Assembly (NCBI RefSeq): GCF_028767125.1
Contig: NZ_JAKCWP010000002.1
Coordinates: 310,001 to 374,000 of the forward strand
Length of the DNA stretch: 64,000 bases
Reading direction: 5' to 3'
Source: Chelativorans sp. YIM 93263
GTDB taxonomy: Bacteria; Pseudomonadota; Alphaproteobacteria; Rhizobiales; Rhizobiaceae
The notes below the pieces were generated by a model. That model was not told where the DNA came from. It did not search any database and saw only the letters and a program-made list of their open reading frames with translations. This document shows, one piece after another, positions 44,555 through 54,519 of the stretch. The number at the start of each line of letters is the position of its first letter. Position 1 is the first letter of the stretch. The translations under genes and the position numbers were made by a program.

Positions 44555-46951
44555 TTGGGGAACGCGGTAAAGAGGGATCGCTCGCCGCAGCGGATTGTAC
44601 GCGGACTGCGCTTTAAAGCGGGGGTCGCCTTTATCGCCCTGGCCGCTGCTGCCTCCGTTGCAGCTGCCCAGGTGGATTCCCTTGCCGGCCGCGACCTGCC
44701 GGAAAATGAGCAGATGCTGCTCACTGCGAATACGGTGGTCTACGATAATGACCGCAACACGATCACCGCGGTCGGCAATGTCCAGATTGAATATGCCGGA
44801 AACAATCTGGTCGCCCAGCAGGTAACCTATGATCAGGCCACCTCGCGAGTCATCGCCAGCGGTGAGGTCGAGATCGTTGAGGAAGACGGCAACGTAATCT
44901 ATGCCGACCGGATCGACGTCACCGACGATTTCAGCGAAGGCTTCGTCGACGCGCTTAGGGTCGAGGCGGCCGACGACACCCATTTCGCCGCTGCAAGCGC
45001 GGAGCGCACCGGGGACGGGCGCACGACCTTCCTCAGAGGCGTCTACACCGCTTGCGAGCCGTGCGAGGAAAATCCGGACAAGCCGCCGCAATGGCAGATC
45101 AAAGCACAAAAGATTATCTGGGACGGTGAGGCGCGGACCGTCCGTTTTGAGAACACACGGTTCGAATTCTTCGGCCTGCCGCTGGCGTGGTTACCGGTCT
45201 TTGAGGTTCCGGACCCGACAGTCGAGCGCAAGTCAGGCTTCCTCATGCCCAGGTTTGCAGGCGGCAGCGAACGCGGCTTCGGCGTGACGGTACCCTATTA
45301 TCTGGCGCTTTCACCGACATATGACCTTACCGTTTCCGTTACGGGATACACAAACCAGGGTTTTCTGGGCGAGGCGGAATGGCGTCAGCGCTTCAATAAC
45401 GGGGAGTATAATCTAAAGATCGCGGGGATCAGTCAGCGGGATCCCGCCGCCTGGGACAGCAAGAAAGTCGACTCGACCGTAACCGAGCGCGGCATGATCG
45501 GCTCCACAGGGGATTTCAGCATCAACCGGCGCTGGTCCTTCGGTTGGGACGTGCTGGCGCAATCCGACAAGAATTTTTCCAACACCTACGATATCGGTGG
45601 GTTCTCCAGTTCGGTTCACACGTCGCAAGCCTATCTCACTGGGCTGGACGACCGGAATTTCTTCGACCTGCGCGCCTATCACTTTGAAGTGCAGGAAAGC
45701 ATGTTGGACTCTAATAACAATGCTCGCAATAGGAAGCAGCCTTGGGTTTTGCCCAATCTCGATTACACCTATACGGCGGACGAGCCGGTTGCTGGAGGAG
45801 AACTGACTTTCGACGTAAACGCTCAGAACCTCTACCGCGAAGAAGGCATGTCCCCGACGACGTGGTATCGTGAGCACACAATCGAAGGCACCAAGGTCCA
45901 GGGACTGGAAGGCAAATCCGGCCGGCTAACCGCGGAGGCGGAGTGGAAGCGTTCCTTTACAAGCGAGGGAGGCTTGGTTGTCACGCCACTCTTGCATGCG
46001 CGTGGCGACGCAATTTACGCGGATTTGTCTCAAGACGCGATCGATGAGATCAGCGGATTCACGATCGACAAAGCTGAGACAAACAGCGATGTACGCTCGG
46101 CTTATTACCGCTCTATGGCAACCGCCGGTCTCGAGGCGCGCTGGCCAATCCTTTTTTCCACGAGCAGTTCTTCTCACGTTCTGGAGCCGATGGCCCAGGT
46201 TTTTGCGCGCCCAGATGAGCCCTATCACGACAGGCTCGGCATTCCGAACGAAGATGCGCAATCGTTGGTCTTTGATGCAACCAGTCTCTTCCAGCGCGAT
46301 AAGTTCTCGGGCTACGATCGAATCGAAGGCGGAACGCGCGCCAATATTGGCATCCGCTATTCCGGCAGCTTCGATAATGGCGTTACGGCGCACGGTCTTT
46401 TCGGCCAGTCCTATCACCTGGCCGGTGACAATTCCTATGCCTCGCCGGACCTCGTGAACGTTGGGGCCTACTCCGGTCTCGAAACCGACCGATCCGACTA
46501 TGTCGGCATGCTGGGCTTCACCACTCCGGGTGGCTTCGCCGCATCCGTAAGCGGCCGTTTTGACGAGGAGACGTTCGAGATTCGGCGCACCGACGTCGAA
46601 GCAGGCACGAACTTCGGAGCGGTGGCTGCAAGTGTGGGTTACACCTTCATCCAGAGCCAGCCCCTCTACGGTTTTGATGATGACCGCCGCGAAGTTACGG
46701 CCCAGACCTCTATTCGATTCAATGAAAACTGGCGCGGCTTTGCGTCAGGAACCTATGATCTGGAAACCAAAACGCTTGTGAAGAATTCGTTCGGATTTGC
46801 ATATGACGACGAATGTTTCAGCTATCGCCTAAACGTCTCCGAAAAGCGCACGGATGACACGGATGACGTGGAACGGAGCTTCGGTTTCAGCATCTCACTG
46901 CGCACACTGGGCGACTTCGGCACGGACTCTTCTGGCTTTACCAGCGGCTAG
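44555..46951 (+). CDS. lptD: LPS-assembly outer-membrane protein LptD
   Basis: A 798-residue outer-membrane barrel that inserts lipopolysaccharide with LptE. I chose the TTG at 44555, with AAGGAGG nine bases upstream; longer frames run into lptG. A signal peptide of about 38 residues ends near VAAAQ. LLTANTVVYDNDRNTITAVGNVQIEYAGNNLVAQQVTYDQATSRVIASGEVEI is the LptA-like jellyroll. AWLPVFEVPDPTVERKSGFLMPRFAGGSERGFGVTVPYYLALSPTYDLTVS begins the barrel. CEPCEENPDKPPQWQIKA carries the cysteines of the conserved CxxC pair. The C-terminal strands are intact. Confidence 0.94.
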   Translation: MGNAVKRDRSPQRIVRGLRFKAGVAFIALAAAASVAAAQVDSLAGRDLPENEQMLLTANTVVYDNDRNTITAVGNVQIEYAGNNLVAQQVTYDQATSRVIASGEVEIVEEDGNVIYADRIDVTDDFSEGFVDALRVEAADDTHFAAASAERTGDGRTTFLRGVYTACEPCEENPDKPPQWQIKAQKIIWDGEARTVRFENTRFEFFGLPLAWLPVFEVPDPTVERKSGFLMPRFAGGSERGFGVTVPYYLALSPTYDLTVSVTGYTNQGFLGEAEWRQRFNNGEYNLKIAGISQRDPAAWDSKKVDSTVTERGMIGSTGDFSINRRWSFGWDVLAQSDKNFSNTYDIGGFSSSVHTSQAYLTGLDDRNFFDLRAYHFEVQESMLDSNNNARNRKQPWVLPNLDYTYTADEPVAGGELTFDVNAQNLYREEGMSPTTWYREHTIEGTKVQGLEGKSGRLTAEAEWKRSFTSEGGLVVTPLLHARGDAIYADLSQDAIDEISGFTIDKAETNSDVRSAYYRSMATAGLEARWPILFSTSSSSHVLEPMAQVFARPDEPYHDRLGIPNEDAQSLVFDATSLFQRDKFSGYDRIEGGTRANIGIRYSGSFDNGVTAHGLFGQSYHLAGDNSYASPDLVNVGAYSGLETDRSDYVGMLGFTTPGGFAASVSGRFDEETFEIRRTDVEAGTNFGAVAASVGYTFIQSQPLYGFDDDRREVTAQTSIRFNENWRGFASGTYDLETKTLVKNSFGFAYDDECFSYRLNVSEKRTDDTDDVERSFGFSISLRTLGDFGTDSSGFTSG

Positions 46952-47061
46952 GGCCTATGTTCTGCTAAGGCTTTTTAGAGCGTGGTATACCCCTATCGTC
47001 ACAGTTTTGCCCATCTGGAATGATGGCAAGGAAGGATCAGGGGCATACAGGTCAGATTGAA

Positions 47062-48018
47062 ATGAACGGAAGAACAGGAATCATGCCGACATTCACCCGC
47101 CATTTTCCAAAAGCATTGCTGATATTGGCAATGGCGTTTTCCATGTCGGTCGCACCGATTGTGCTTCCCGCCATGGCCACTGAAGTCCGCTACGTGGTCA
47201 ATGATCAGCCAATCACGAATTACGATATCAACCGCCGGGTGGCGCTTCTTAGGCTCATGCGGCGGGGCGGCGACCTAAACCAGGCCGCGGTGGATGAGAT
47301 GATCAATCAGACCTTGCGCCGGCAGGAGCTGCAACGTTCCGGTGTCGCGGTCACGCAGGCGATGATCGATGATGCTTATGCGAACTTCGCGGCATCGAAC
47401 GACCTGACTGTAGCTCAACTCGATCGTATCCTGTCTGAAGCCGGAGTGACGAAGGAGCACTTTCAAGGCTTCATGAGCGTTCAGATTGGCTGGGGGCGCT
47501 TCCTGCAGTCGCGGTCCGGCTCCGGCGGAGAACTGAGCGAGGCGGAGGTGGTTGAACGGATCATGCAGCAGGGCGGCCAAAAGCCCTCCACCACGGAGTA
47601 TCGGCTGCAGCAAGTGATCTTTGTCGTGCCGTCGGCCCAGCGCTCGCAATTGCTGTCGCAGCGTCAGGGTGAGGCCCGCGCCATGCGCGGCCGCTTCAAC
47701 GGCTGCGATACTACGGTGGAAGCTGCCAAGGGCATTATTGACGTTACTGTGAGGGATCAGGGCCGAGTTCTGGAACCGGAACTTCCTGCGGATTGGAAGG
47801 ACGATATCGTTGGCTTGGGCCCGGGTCAGGCCACGCCGGTACGCACAACCGATCGCGGCGTGGAATTCATCGGAGTATGCAGCACACGCCAGGTCTCGGA
47901 CGATCACGTTGCCAAGCTGATGTTCCAGAATGAAGATACGGAAGACACGTCTGTCGAACAGCTTTCCGAAGAACTTACGAGCGAGCTACGCGAGAATGCG
48001 CGCATCATCCAGCGTTGA
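47062..48018 (+). CDS. SurA-like periplasmic chaperone/peptidyl-prolyl isomerase
   Basis: About 318 residues. A signal peptide (hydrophobic core ALLILAMAFSMSVAPIVLP, cleavage after AMA) leads into EVRYVVNDQPITNYDINRRVALLRLM, the SurA N-terminal chaperone domain, continuing through QSRSGSGGELSEAEVVE. The parvulin-like part begins EYRLQQVIFVVPSAQRSQL, but is shorter and more divergent than in E. coli SurA, so isomerase activity is uncertain. Context between lptD and pdxA supports outer-membrane protein folding. The start is unsure: ATGs at 47020, 47062 and 47083 are in frame and none has a strong ribosome-binding site. Confidence 0.85.
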   Translation: MNGRTGIMPTFTRHFPKALLILAMAFSMSVAPIVLPAMATEVRYVVNDQPITNYDINRRVALLRLMRRGGDLNQAAVDEMINQTLRRQELQRSGVAVTQAMIDDAYANFAASNDLTVAQLDRILSEAGVTKEHFQGFMSVQIGWGRFLQSRSGSGGELSEAEVVERIMQQGGQKPSTTEYRLQQVIFVVPSAQRSQLLSQRQGEARAMRGRFNGCDTTVEAAKGIIDVTVRDQGRVLEPELPADWKDDIVGLGPGQATPVRTTDRGVEFIGVCSTRQVSDDHVAKLMFQNEDTEDTSVEQLSEELTSELRENARIIQR

Positions 48019-48057
48019 AGCTCTTCCGACCGGTGTAAATATTCCAGCTGGTCTGCC

Positions 48058-49071
48058 ATGCCCAACCTCGCGCTGACCGTTGGTGAGCCGGCGGGCATCG
48101 GTCCGGAGATCCTGGTATCTGCTTGGCTACAGCGCAGGAAACATGCTGTTCCCGCTTTCTACGCGCTGGCAGACCCGTCATTGCTCGTCGCGCGCGCAAA
48201 GCGGCTCAATTTGGATGTCCCCATCGTCGAGACCTCTGCCGAACAGGCGATCTCGCGGTTCGCCGATGCCCTTCCCGTCGTTCCGCTGGAAAACAATCTT
48301 ACGGATGCCCCGGGACAGCCGGCCCGCGAAAACGCCGCCGGTGTCATCGAGGCAATCACGCGAGCTGTCCAAGACACGATGAGCGGCAATGCCGACGGAA
48401 TCGTCACCTGCCCGATCGCGAAGAAGCCACTCTACGACGCCGGCTTCACTTTCCCCGGGCATACTGAATTTCTTGGCCACCTGGCGCAGGAGATCACGGG
48501 GAAACCCGCCACCCAGGTTATGATGATGGCCGGCCCCGACCTCCGCACCGTACCAGTCACCGTGCATCAATCGCTAGCCACGGTGCCGGCAACCCTCACA
48601 CGAGAGGCAATCGAAGAAACCGCGAGGGTCGTCACGCGCGACCTTGTCCAGCGTTTCGGCATCGAACGGCCACGCCTGGCGGTCGCCGGCCTTAATCCTC
48701 ACGCTGGTGAGGGCGGCGCGCTTGGTGAGGAGGACGCCCGCATCATCGCTCCGGCCGTCGCAGCCTTGCGTGCAGAAGGGATCGATGTTGTCGGTCCCCT
48801 CCCTGCCGATACGATGTTCCACGCCGATGCGCGCCGCAAATACGATGCAGCGCTGTGCATGTATCACGACCAGGCGCTTATCCCAGTCAAGGCACTCGCT
48901 TTCGACGAAACGGTGAATGTCACGCTCGGGCTCCCCTTTATCCGCACCTCCCCTGATCACGGCACAGCCTTCGACATCGCCGGAAAGGGTATCGCGCGAC
49001 CGGATAGTCTGATCGCGGCGCTCAAGCTCGCCCGTCAGCTCGCCGACAACGCGGCCCGAAATCCGGCATGA
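48058..49071 (+). CDS. pdxA: 4-hydroxythreonine-4-phosphate dehydrogenase
   Basis: A 337-residue NAD-dependent enzyme of the DXP-dependent pyridoxal 5-phosphate pathway. [13 protein letters not shown] starts the family pattern. [46 protein letters not shown] and [46 protein letters not shown] hold the metal and substrate ligands. It follows the SurA-like gene by 39 bases and overlaps rsmA by four (ATGA). The surA-pdxA-rsmA order is conserved widely in proteobacteria. Confidence 0.97.
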   Translation: MPNLALTVGEPAGIGPEILVSAWLQRRKHAVPAFYALADPSLLVARAKRLNLDVPIVETSAEQAISRFADALPVVPLENNLTDAPGQPARENAAGVIEAITRAVQDTMSGNADGIVTCPIAKKPLYDAGFTFPGHTEFLGHLAQEITGKPATQVMMMAGPDLRTVPVTVHQSLATVPATLTREAIEETARVVTRDLVQRFGIERPRLAVAGLNPHAGEGGALGEEDARIIAPAVAALRAEGIDVVGPLPADTMFHADARRKYDAALCMYHDQALIPVKALAFDETVNVTLGLPFIRTSPDHGTAFDIAGKGIARPDSLIAALKLARQLADNAARNPA

Positions 49072-49892
49072 CGCTCGATGAACTACCACCGCTTCGGGAC
49101 GTCATCCAGCGACATGGGCTTTTTGCCAAGAAAGCGCTGGGCCAAAACTTCCTCCTCGACCTGAACCTTACCCGCCGGGTTGCCCGCACGGCCGGTCGGC
49201 TCGAAGGCTTTACCGTAATCGAGGTAGGCCCCGGGCCCGGCGGCCTCACCCGCGCCCTCCTATCCGAAGGAGCCGCGCGGGTCATAGCGATTGAGCGCGA
49301 CGAGCGCTGCATCGCCGCACTGGAGGAAATCGCTGCGCACTATCCCGGCCAGTTAGAGATCGTGGCCGCCGACGCGCTCGCTACCGATTTTACCGCACTC
49401 GTTGGCAACGCACCAACGAAGATCGTGTCCAATTTGCCGTATAACATCGGCACGGAGCTTCTGATCCGCTGGCTGACGTCAAAGCAATGGCCGCCATACT
49501 ACCGGTCCCTCACCCTGATGTTTCAGCGGGAAGTGGCCGAGCGGATCGTTGCGCCACCGGGAAGCAGCCACTACGGCCGGCTCGGCGTCCTGGCCGGATG
49601 GCGCATGGAGGCTTCCATTGCCTTCGATGTGCCGCCCCGTGCTTTCACGCCACAGCCAAAGATCACATCCTCGGTGGTTCACCTCATCCCGCGTGAGCAG
49701 CCGCTGGAAACAAAGGTGGAGAAGCTGGCGCGCGTGACCGAAGCCGCCTTCGGCCAGCGGCGTAAGATGCTGCGGCAAAGCTTGAAAGCACTGGGCGGCG
49801 GGGAGTTGCTGGAAGCCACTGAAATTGACGGCACTCGCCGGGCCGAAACGCTGTCGGTGGAAGAATTCGTCCGTTTGGCGAACGCGATTTAG
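49068..49892 (+). CDS. rsmA: 16S rRNA (adenine1518-N6/adenine1519-N6)-dimethyltransferase RsmA/KsgA
   Basis: A 274-residue methyltransferase that dimethylates the two adenines near the 3-prime end of 16S r[24 protein letters not shown] is the family N-terminus, [16 protein letters not shown] is the SAM loop, and [16 protein letters not shown] contains the catalytic NLPY motif. [23 protein letters not shown] and the basic [14 protein letters not shown] in the C-terminal domain are standard. It is the last gene of the lpt-surA-pdxA run. gmk converges with only 12 bases between the stop codons. Confidence 0.97.
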   Translation: MTLDELPPLRDVIQRHGLFAKKALGQNFLLDLNLTRRVARTAGRLEGFTVIEVGPGPGGLTRALLSEGAARVIAIERDERCIAALEEIAAHYPGQLEIVAADALATDFTALVGNAPTKIVSNLPYNIGTELLIRWLTSKQWPPYYRSLTLMFQREVAERIVAPPGSSHYGRLGVLAGWRMEASIAFDVPPRAFTPQPKITSSVVHLIPREQPLETKVEKLARVTEAAFGQRRKMLRQSLKALGGGELLEATEIDGTRRAETLSVEEFVRLANAI

Positions 49893-49904
49893 TCTAACAT
49901 TCTG

Positions 49905-50582
49905 TCAGCTTTCTTCTCGTTTATCAGCGTTCTTCCCGGTTAGAAGCCGTCCCACAAAATCTTCCAGTCCGGGCCTGCGCTCGCGCCGCAGCCTTTCTGC
50001 CTGGACGATCGAGCGGACAGATTCAAAAGCGCTACCCAGATCATCATTGATGACAATGTAGTCATAGTCGCGCCATTGCTCGATCTCCAAGCACGCGTTC
50101 TTCAGCCGCTTCTCGATCGTCTCCGGCGTGTCCTCTGCGCGCCGCGTCAGCCGCGCTAGAAGTTCACCCATTGTCGGCGGCAGAATGAAAACCGAAACGA
50201 TATCGTCGGGCATTTTCTCGCGAAGCTGTGCCGCACCCTGCCAGTCGATATCGAAAAGCATATCGCGTCCATCCGCAATCGCCTCTTCGACCGGCTTTCT
50301 CGGCGTGGCATAACAATTTCCGTGCACCTCTGCCCATTCGAGTAATTCGCCGCTGTCCCGCAGCATCTCGAATTCGCGCATGGTTTTGAATTTGTAGTGA
50401 ACACCCTCGATCTCACTGGCCCGGCGGGGCCGTGTCGTCACGCTGACCGACAGTTTGAAGCTGCTGTCGTGTTCCAGCAGGCTCCGCGCGATAGTCGATT
50501 TTCCCGCGCCCGAAGGCGACGAGAGAACAAGCATCAGGCCCCGGCGGCGGATGGGGGTAATTTCGGACGCAGAAGACGGCAT
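49905..50582 (-). CDS. gmk: Guanylate kinase
   Basis: A 225-residue kinase that phosphorylates GMP to [27 protein letters not shown] holds the P-loop, [21 protein letters not shown] the GMP-binding segment, and [26 protein letters not shown] the core. ATG at 50582 gives the expected length; the open frame extends into yicC without support. The stop-to-start distance from yicC is two bases. The last residues [11 protein letters not shown] are a short polar tail. It is the final gene of the mltG-yicC-gmk run. Confidence 0.96.
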   Translation of the reverse strand: MPSSASEITPIRRRGLMLVLSSPSGAGKSTIARSLLEHDSSFKLSVSVTTRPRRASEIEGVHYKFKTMREFEMLRDSGELLEWAEVHGNCYATPRKPVEEAIADGRDMLFDIDWQGAAQLREKMPDDIVSVFILPPTMGELLARLTRRAEDTPETIEKRLKNACLEIEQWRDYDYIVINDDLGSAFESVRSIVQAERLRRERRPGLEDFVGRLLTGKNADKREES

Positions 50583-50584
50583 TC

Positions 50585-51472
50585 CTACTCCAGATTTTGA
50601 ACTTGCTCGCGCAGCTGATCCACAACGACCTTCAGCTCCAGTCCGATCGCAGTCACGGAAGACGCGTTGGATTTCGAGCAAAGCGTATTCGCTTCCCGAT
50701 TAAACTCCTGTGCAAGAAAGTCCAGCTTACGCCCGACCGGCCCACCATTCTCGAGAAGGGAACGTGCCGAGCTTACATGGGTCTTCAGGCGATCTACTTC
50801 CTCGCGTATATCGGCCTTGGCGGCAAGGAAAGCAGCCTCCTGATAGAGACGGCCTTCCTCCAGAGACGGCGCGGTATCCAGAAGGAGTTGGACCTGCTCC
50901 CCGAGCCGCGCGCGAATGCTCTCGGTCTCGCGTGAAGGATCGGTTTCCACCCGATCGGCAAGCCTTTCAATGGAATCTATCTGGCCGGATATCACATCTT
51001 TCAGCGCTTCGCCTTCCGCCCGGCGTGCGGCTTCCAATTCTTCGAGCGCAGTGTCGAGTGCACGCAACGCCGCATCTTCGATCTGGCCCTGAGTTCCCTC
51101 GTCGGCAGTCGAGCCGGGGATATCCAGAACGCCCCGAAGCGCGAGCAAGCCATCAGCCCTGGCGGGAGCAGCACCGTACTCTTCCTCAAGTCGGCGGGCC
51201 TGCTTCGCCAGTTCATCGAGAAATACCTCGTCCACAACCGGGCGGCGCGACGCCTCGCCGTGCTGCACAGTCAGATTTGCCTGGATGTTTCCGCGCGAAA
51301 AGCGGCGCATGATACGCTGCTTCGCGGACTGCTCCACCCGTTCGAGTCCCTGTGGCATGCGCAAACGAGCATCGAGACCGCGGCCATTCACCGACCGCAA
51401 CTCCCAGCTCACCGTTGCCGCCTCGCATTCGAGCGCAGCACGCGCGAAACCCGTCATGCTCTGTAGTGCCAT
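50585..51472 (-). CDS. YicC/YloC family endoribonuclease
   Basis: A 295-residue protein. [10 protein letters not shown] at the start, [18 protein letters not shown], and the C-terminal [48 protein letters not shown] are unmistakable YicC features. The family cuts RNA in a metal-dependent way and affects small RNA stability in E. coli. ATG at 51472 has GGGGGACG upstream; ten codons further upstream the frame starts without a site. It sits between mltG and gmk, the usual rhizobial arrangement, and is likely co-transcribed with gmk. Confidence 0.94.
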   Translation of the reverse strand: MALQSMTGFARAALECEAATVSWELRSVNGRGLDARLRMPQGLERVEQSAKQRIMRRFSRGNIQANLTVQHGEASRRPVVDEVFLDELAKQARRLEEEYGAAPARADGLLALRGVLDIPGSTADEGTQGQIEDAALRALDTALEELEAARRAEGEALKDVISGQIDSIERLADRVETDPSRETESIRARLGEQVQLLLDTAPSLEEGRLYQEAAFLAAKADIREEVDRLKTHVSSARSLLENGGPVGRKLDFLAQEFNREANTLCSKSNASSVTAIGLELKVVVDQLREQVQNLE

Positions 51473-51529
51473 AGACGTCCCCCGCGTCCCGCCCGGCCGC
51501 ACGATCCATTTGTCAGAAAGGATAAGCGC

Positions 51530-52684
51530 TCATTCGCTATCCTCCGCCTCTTCGGCGCCTTCGGCCGCCTCTTGCTCTTGCTGCGTTCGACGCTCAAGCT
51601 CAATTCTGCGCCAGCGGGCGACATTCTGATTATGCTCGTCCAGCGTCGTGGCAAAGGCATGCCCCCCGGTCCCATCGGCTACGAAATAAAGATCGTCCGT
51701 GCGCGAGGGGTTCGCCACCGCCTCGAGTGAGGCCTTGCCCGGATTAGCGATGGGCGTCGGCGGCAGTCCGTCGATAATGTAGGTGTTATAGGGCGTCTCT
51801 TTCTCAAGATCGGACCGATAGATTGGCCGGTCAGACGGTTTCCCCTCTCCTCCAAACAGGCCGTAAATGACCGTCGGATCCGACTGCATACGCATACCGC
51901 GTTCCAGACGGTTGAGGAACACGGCCGCCACGCGGGAACGCTCGTCCGGAACACCGGTCTCCTTTTCCACAATAGACGCCAGGGTTATGAACTCTTCGAC
52001 ACTGTCGATGGGAAGATCGTCCGCACGGCGCTCCCAGGCACTGCTGACGATCTGTTTCTGCTCCTCCATCAGCCGGTTCACCACGTCTTCGCGAGATGTT
52101 CCGCGCGTAAAGCGGAACGTATTCGTGGCGAGGCTCCCCTCCGGCGGCAGTTCCTCCGGCAGCTCTCCGGAAAGCTGAGGCATATTGGCAATACGCTCAA
52201 AGGCCTGGGCAACGGTCTCCCCCTCCGGAATCGTCAGCGAATACAGCACCGAACGGCCGCTCTCCAAAAGCTCCATGATGTCCTGCATGGAAGCATGAGC
52301 CTTGATCTCGTACTCGCCCGCCTTGATGGCGCTATCCGCATCATGGATGCGCAGGCCGACGACGAAGATCCGCGCATCAGTGATGAGCCCGCGCCGCTCC
52401 AACAAATCGGCGATCGCCCGCACGCCGGTCCTTGGCGGGATCATGATCGTTTCCGCCGTTGTCGACGGGCCCGGCCTCTCGAACTGAAGCTTGCCAATGT
52501 AGAACAGGACACCGGCAAGAATGACGAGAAAGATGACACAGGAAAGAACGAAATTCAGAAATACGACAAACCGGTTCCGTGCATACCGCGAACGCTTGGA
52601 GGGCGGCGGTGTACCAGTCTCGGGACGAAGTGTCTCACGCGCCGACTTGGCGACGATCCTATCCGATCCAGTCCGTCTAACCAA
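51530..52684 (-). CDS. mltG: Endolytic murein transglycosylase MltG
   Basis: A 384-residue inner-membrane lytic transglycosylase that cleaves nascent glycan strands. A cytoplasmic N-terminus of about 40 polar residues precedes one membrane segment (FVVFLNFVLSCVIFLVILAGVLFYI). The YceG domain contains LTIPEGETVAQAFERIA and ITLASIVEKETGVPDERSRVAAVFLNRLERGMRMQSDPTVIYG, where the Glu of VEKETG is catalytic. A glutamate-rich tail ends the protein. Start is TTG at 52684 with AAGGAG nine bases upstream. It follows fabF on the same strand, as in many alphaproteobacteria. Confidence 0.94.
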   Translation of the reverse strand: MVRRTGSDRIVAKSARETLRPETGTPPPSKRSRYARNRFVVFLNFVLSCVIFLVILAGVLFYIGKLQFERPGPSTTAETIMIPPRTGVRAIADLLERRGLITDARIFVVGLRIHDADSAIKAGEYEIKAHASMQDIMELLESGRSVLYSLTIPEGETVAQAFERIANMPQLSGELPEELPPEGSLATNTFRFTRGTSREDVVNRLMEEQKQIVSSAWERRADDLPIDSVEEFITLASIVEKETGVPDERSRVAAVFLNRLERGMRMQSDPTVIYGLFGGEGKPSDRPIYRSDLEKETPYNTYIIDGLPPTPIANPGKASLEAVANPSRTDDLYFVADGTGGHAFATTLDEHNQNVARWRRIELERRTQQEQEAAEGAEEAEDSE

Positions 52685-52713
52685 ATCGTCGGTCTCCTTC
52701 TGCTGATAAGATT

Positions 52714-52748
52714 ATGCATCCTCCGCGCCGAGGAGGAATCATATGCAT
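52714..52748. repeat. Nested inverted repeat between fabF and mltG
   Basis: A 6-bp stem TCCTCC/GGAGGA with a 7-base loop (52719-52737) lies between two copies of ATGCAT (52714-52719 and 52743-52748), which can also pair. It is in the 115-base gap between fabF and mltG. Without a T run it is at best a weak terminator or a processing site. Confidence 0.4.
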
Positions 52749-52799
52749 ACCATGCAGTACAATAACGACAAATTTCCGACCCTGCAGCCCAGAACAGGC

Positions 52800-54056
52800 T
52801 CAGCTATCAAGCCGTTTGAAGACCAGCGAAGCGTTTGTTCCGCCGAATCCAAACGAGTTGGACAGCGCCACATCCACGCGGCGTTCGCGCGGTTTCTTCG
52901 GGACCAGATCGATCGCTGTCTCGGCATCCGGATTGTCGAGATTGATCGTCGGCGGCACGACGTTGTCGCGTATAGCCAGAAGGGAGAAGATAGCTTCCGC
53001 TGCGCCCGCTGCGCCGAGCAGATGCCCGATGGACGATTTCGTCGACGACATGGACACGTTCTCGGCTGCATCGCCCATCAACCGCTCAACAGCCCCAAGC
53101 TCGATCGTATCTGCCATGGTGGAGGTGCCATGTGCGTTGATATAGTCGATGTCGGCAGGCGTAAGCCCGGCGCGCTTTACTGCCGCGGTCATGCACCGGT
53201 AAGCACCGTCGCCGTCTTCTGCCGGCGCGGTGATGTGGTGGGCATCGCCCGTCAGCCCATAGCCGACGACCTCGGCATAGATCTTGGCTCCGCGCGCCTT
53301 CGCGTGCTCCAGTTCCTCCAGAACAAGGACACCGGCGCCCTCACCCATGACAAAACCGTCCCGGTCCCTGTCATAGGGGCGCGACGCTCTTTCCGGCGTA
53401 TCGTTGAAACTGGTGGAGAGCGCCTTGCACGCGGAGAACCCGGCGATCGCAAGCCGCGTAACCGGCGCCTCTGCGCCGCCGGCCAGCATAACGTCGGCAT
53501 CTCCCAGCATGATAAGCCTGGCCGCATCGCCAATAGCATGCGCACCGGTCGAACAGGCCGTCACCACGGCATGGTTCGGTCCTTTCAAACCATGCCGGAT
53601 GGAGACCTGGCCCGAAACCAGGTTGATAATGTTGCCCGGAATGAAGAAGGGACTGATGCGCCGAGGTCCGCGATCACGCAGGATGAGCGCATTTTCCGCA
53701 ATCCCCTCGATTCCGCCGATACCTGATCCGATCAGCACGCCCGCATTATTGCGGTCGGCCTCGGACTTGGGCTCCCACCCAGAATCGGCGAGAGCTTGAT
53801 CGGCAGCAGCAATGCCATAGGAGATGAAGTCGCCAATCTTGCGTTGCTCGCGCGGCTCCAGAAACTGGTCCGGATCGAATGCACCCTCGCCCTCGCGCGG
53901 GATGACGTTGGCAATCTTGCACGGCAGGTCATCGATCTCGAATCCATCGATGCGCCTTGCTGCACTCCGTCCGGACAACAGGCATTTCCATCCGTGCTCG
54001 ACCCCTAGGCCGAACGGAGAAAGAAGCCCCATTCCGGTGACGACGACACGCCTCAT
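52800..54056 (-). CDS. fabF: 3-oxoacyl-[acyl-carrier-protein] synthase II
   Basis: A 418-residue condensing enzyme that elongates acyl-ACP with malonyl-ACP. The active Cys168 is in VVTACSTGAHAIGDAA; the two catalytic histidines are in NAHGTSTM and SSIGHLLGAAGA. RRVVVTGMGLLSPFGLGVEHGW starts the protein. Length and motifs are normal. It comes 41 bases after acpP. It belongs to the fabD-fabG-acpP-fabF cluster, the core of type II fatty acid synthesis. Confidence 0.97.
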   Translation of the reverse strand: MRRVVVTGMGLLSPFGLGVEHGWKCLLSGRSAARRIDGFEIDDLPCKIANVIPREGEGAFDPDQFLEPREQRKIGDFISYGIAAADQALADSGWEPKSEADRNNAGVLIGSGIGGIEGIAENALILRDRGPRRISPFFIPGNIINLVSGQVSIRHGLKGPNHAVVTACSTGAHAIGDAARLIMLGDADVMLAGGAEAPVTRLAIAGFSACKALSTSFNDTPERASRPYDRDRDGFVMGEGAGVLVLEELEHAKARGAKIYAEVVGYGLTGDAHHITAPAEDGDGAYRCMTAAVKRAGLTPADIDYINAHGTSTMADTIELGAVERLMGDAAENVSMSSTKSSIGHLLGAAGAAEAIFSLLAIRDNVVPPTINLDNPDAETAIDLVPKKPRERRVDVALSNSFGFGGTNASLVFKRLDS

Positions 54057-54097
54057 ATTTCGATTGCCTTGCCTTGATTCGGACGACCGGCCTGGCC

Positions 54098-54334
54098 TCA
54101 GGCAGTGGCCTTTTCGATGTATTTGATCGCATCGCCGACCGTAAGGATCGTCTCGGCGGCGTCGTCGGGAATTTCAACACCGAATTCTTCTTCAAACGCC
54201 ATGACCAATTCGACCGTATCGAGGCTGTCCGCGCCAAGATCGTCGATGAAGCTGGCCTGTTCGTTTACTTTGTCAGCGTCGACGCCAAGATGCTCGACGA
54301 CGATCTTCTTGACGCGTTCTGCAGTATCACTCAT
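54098..54334 (-). CDS. acpP: Acyl carrier protein
   Basis: A 78-residue acidic helical carrier. The 4-phosphopantetheine attachment is Ser37 in [22 protein letters not shown], an exact AcpP signature. Start at 54334 ([17 protein letters not shown]) matches family length; the frame extends 20 codons upstream. It lies 185 bases after fabG, a gap that probably contains its own strong promoter, and 41 bases before fabF. It shuttles acyl chains for FabD, FabG and FabF encoded alongside. Confidence 0.98.
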   Translation of the reverse strand: MSDTAERVKKIVVEHLGVDADKVNEQASFIDDLGADSLDTVELVMAFEEEFGVEIPDDAAETILTVGDAIKYIEKATA

Positions 54335-54519
54335 GTGAGAACCCTCGCTCGTGAATTTCCGGTACTCGTTAGCGGCACGAATTCGCCTAATCAAGCTGAA
54401 AAGACAATCGTACTAACGGCTTTATCCACTTTTTGCATCCGCCTGCTCTCGATAGGCTCGCAATTCGTTGGACGCGCCAATAGCACGAATGCGCGCCGGA
54501 TCAAAGCGCCAGCCACGCC

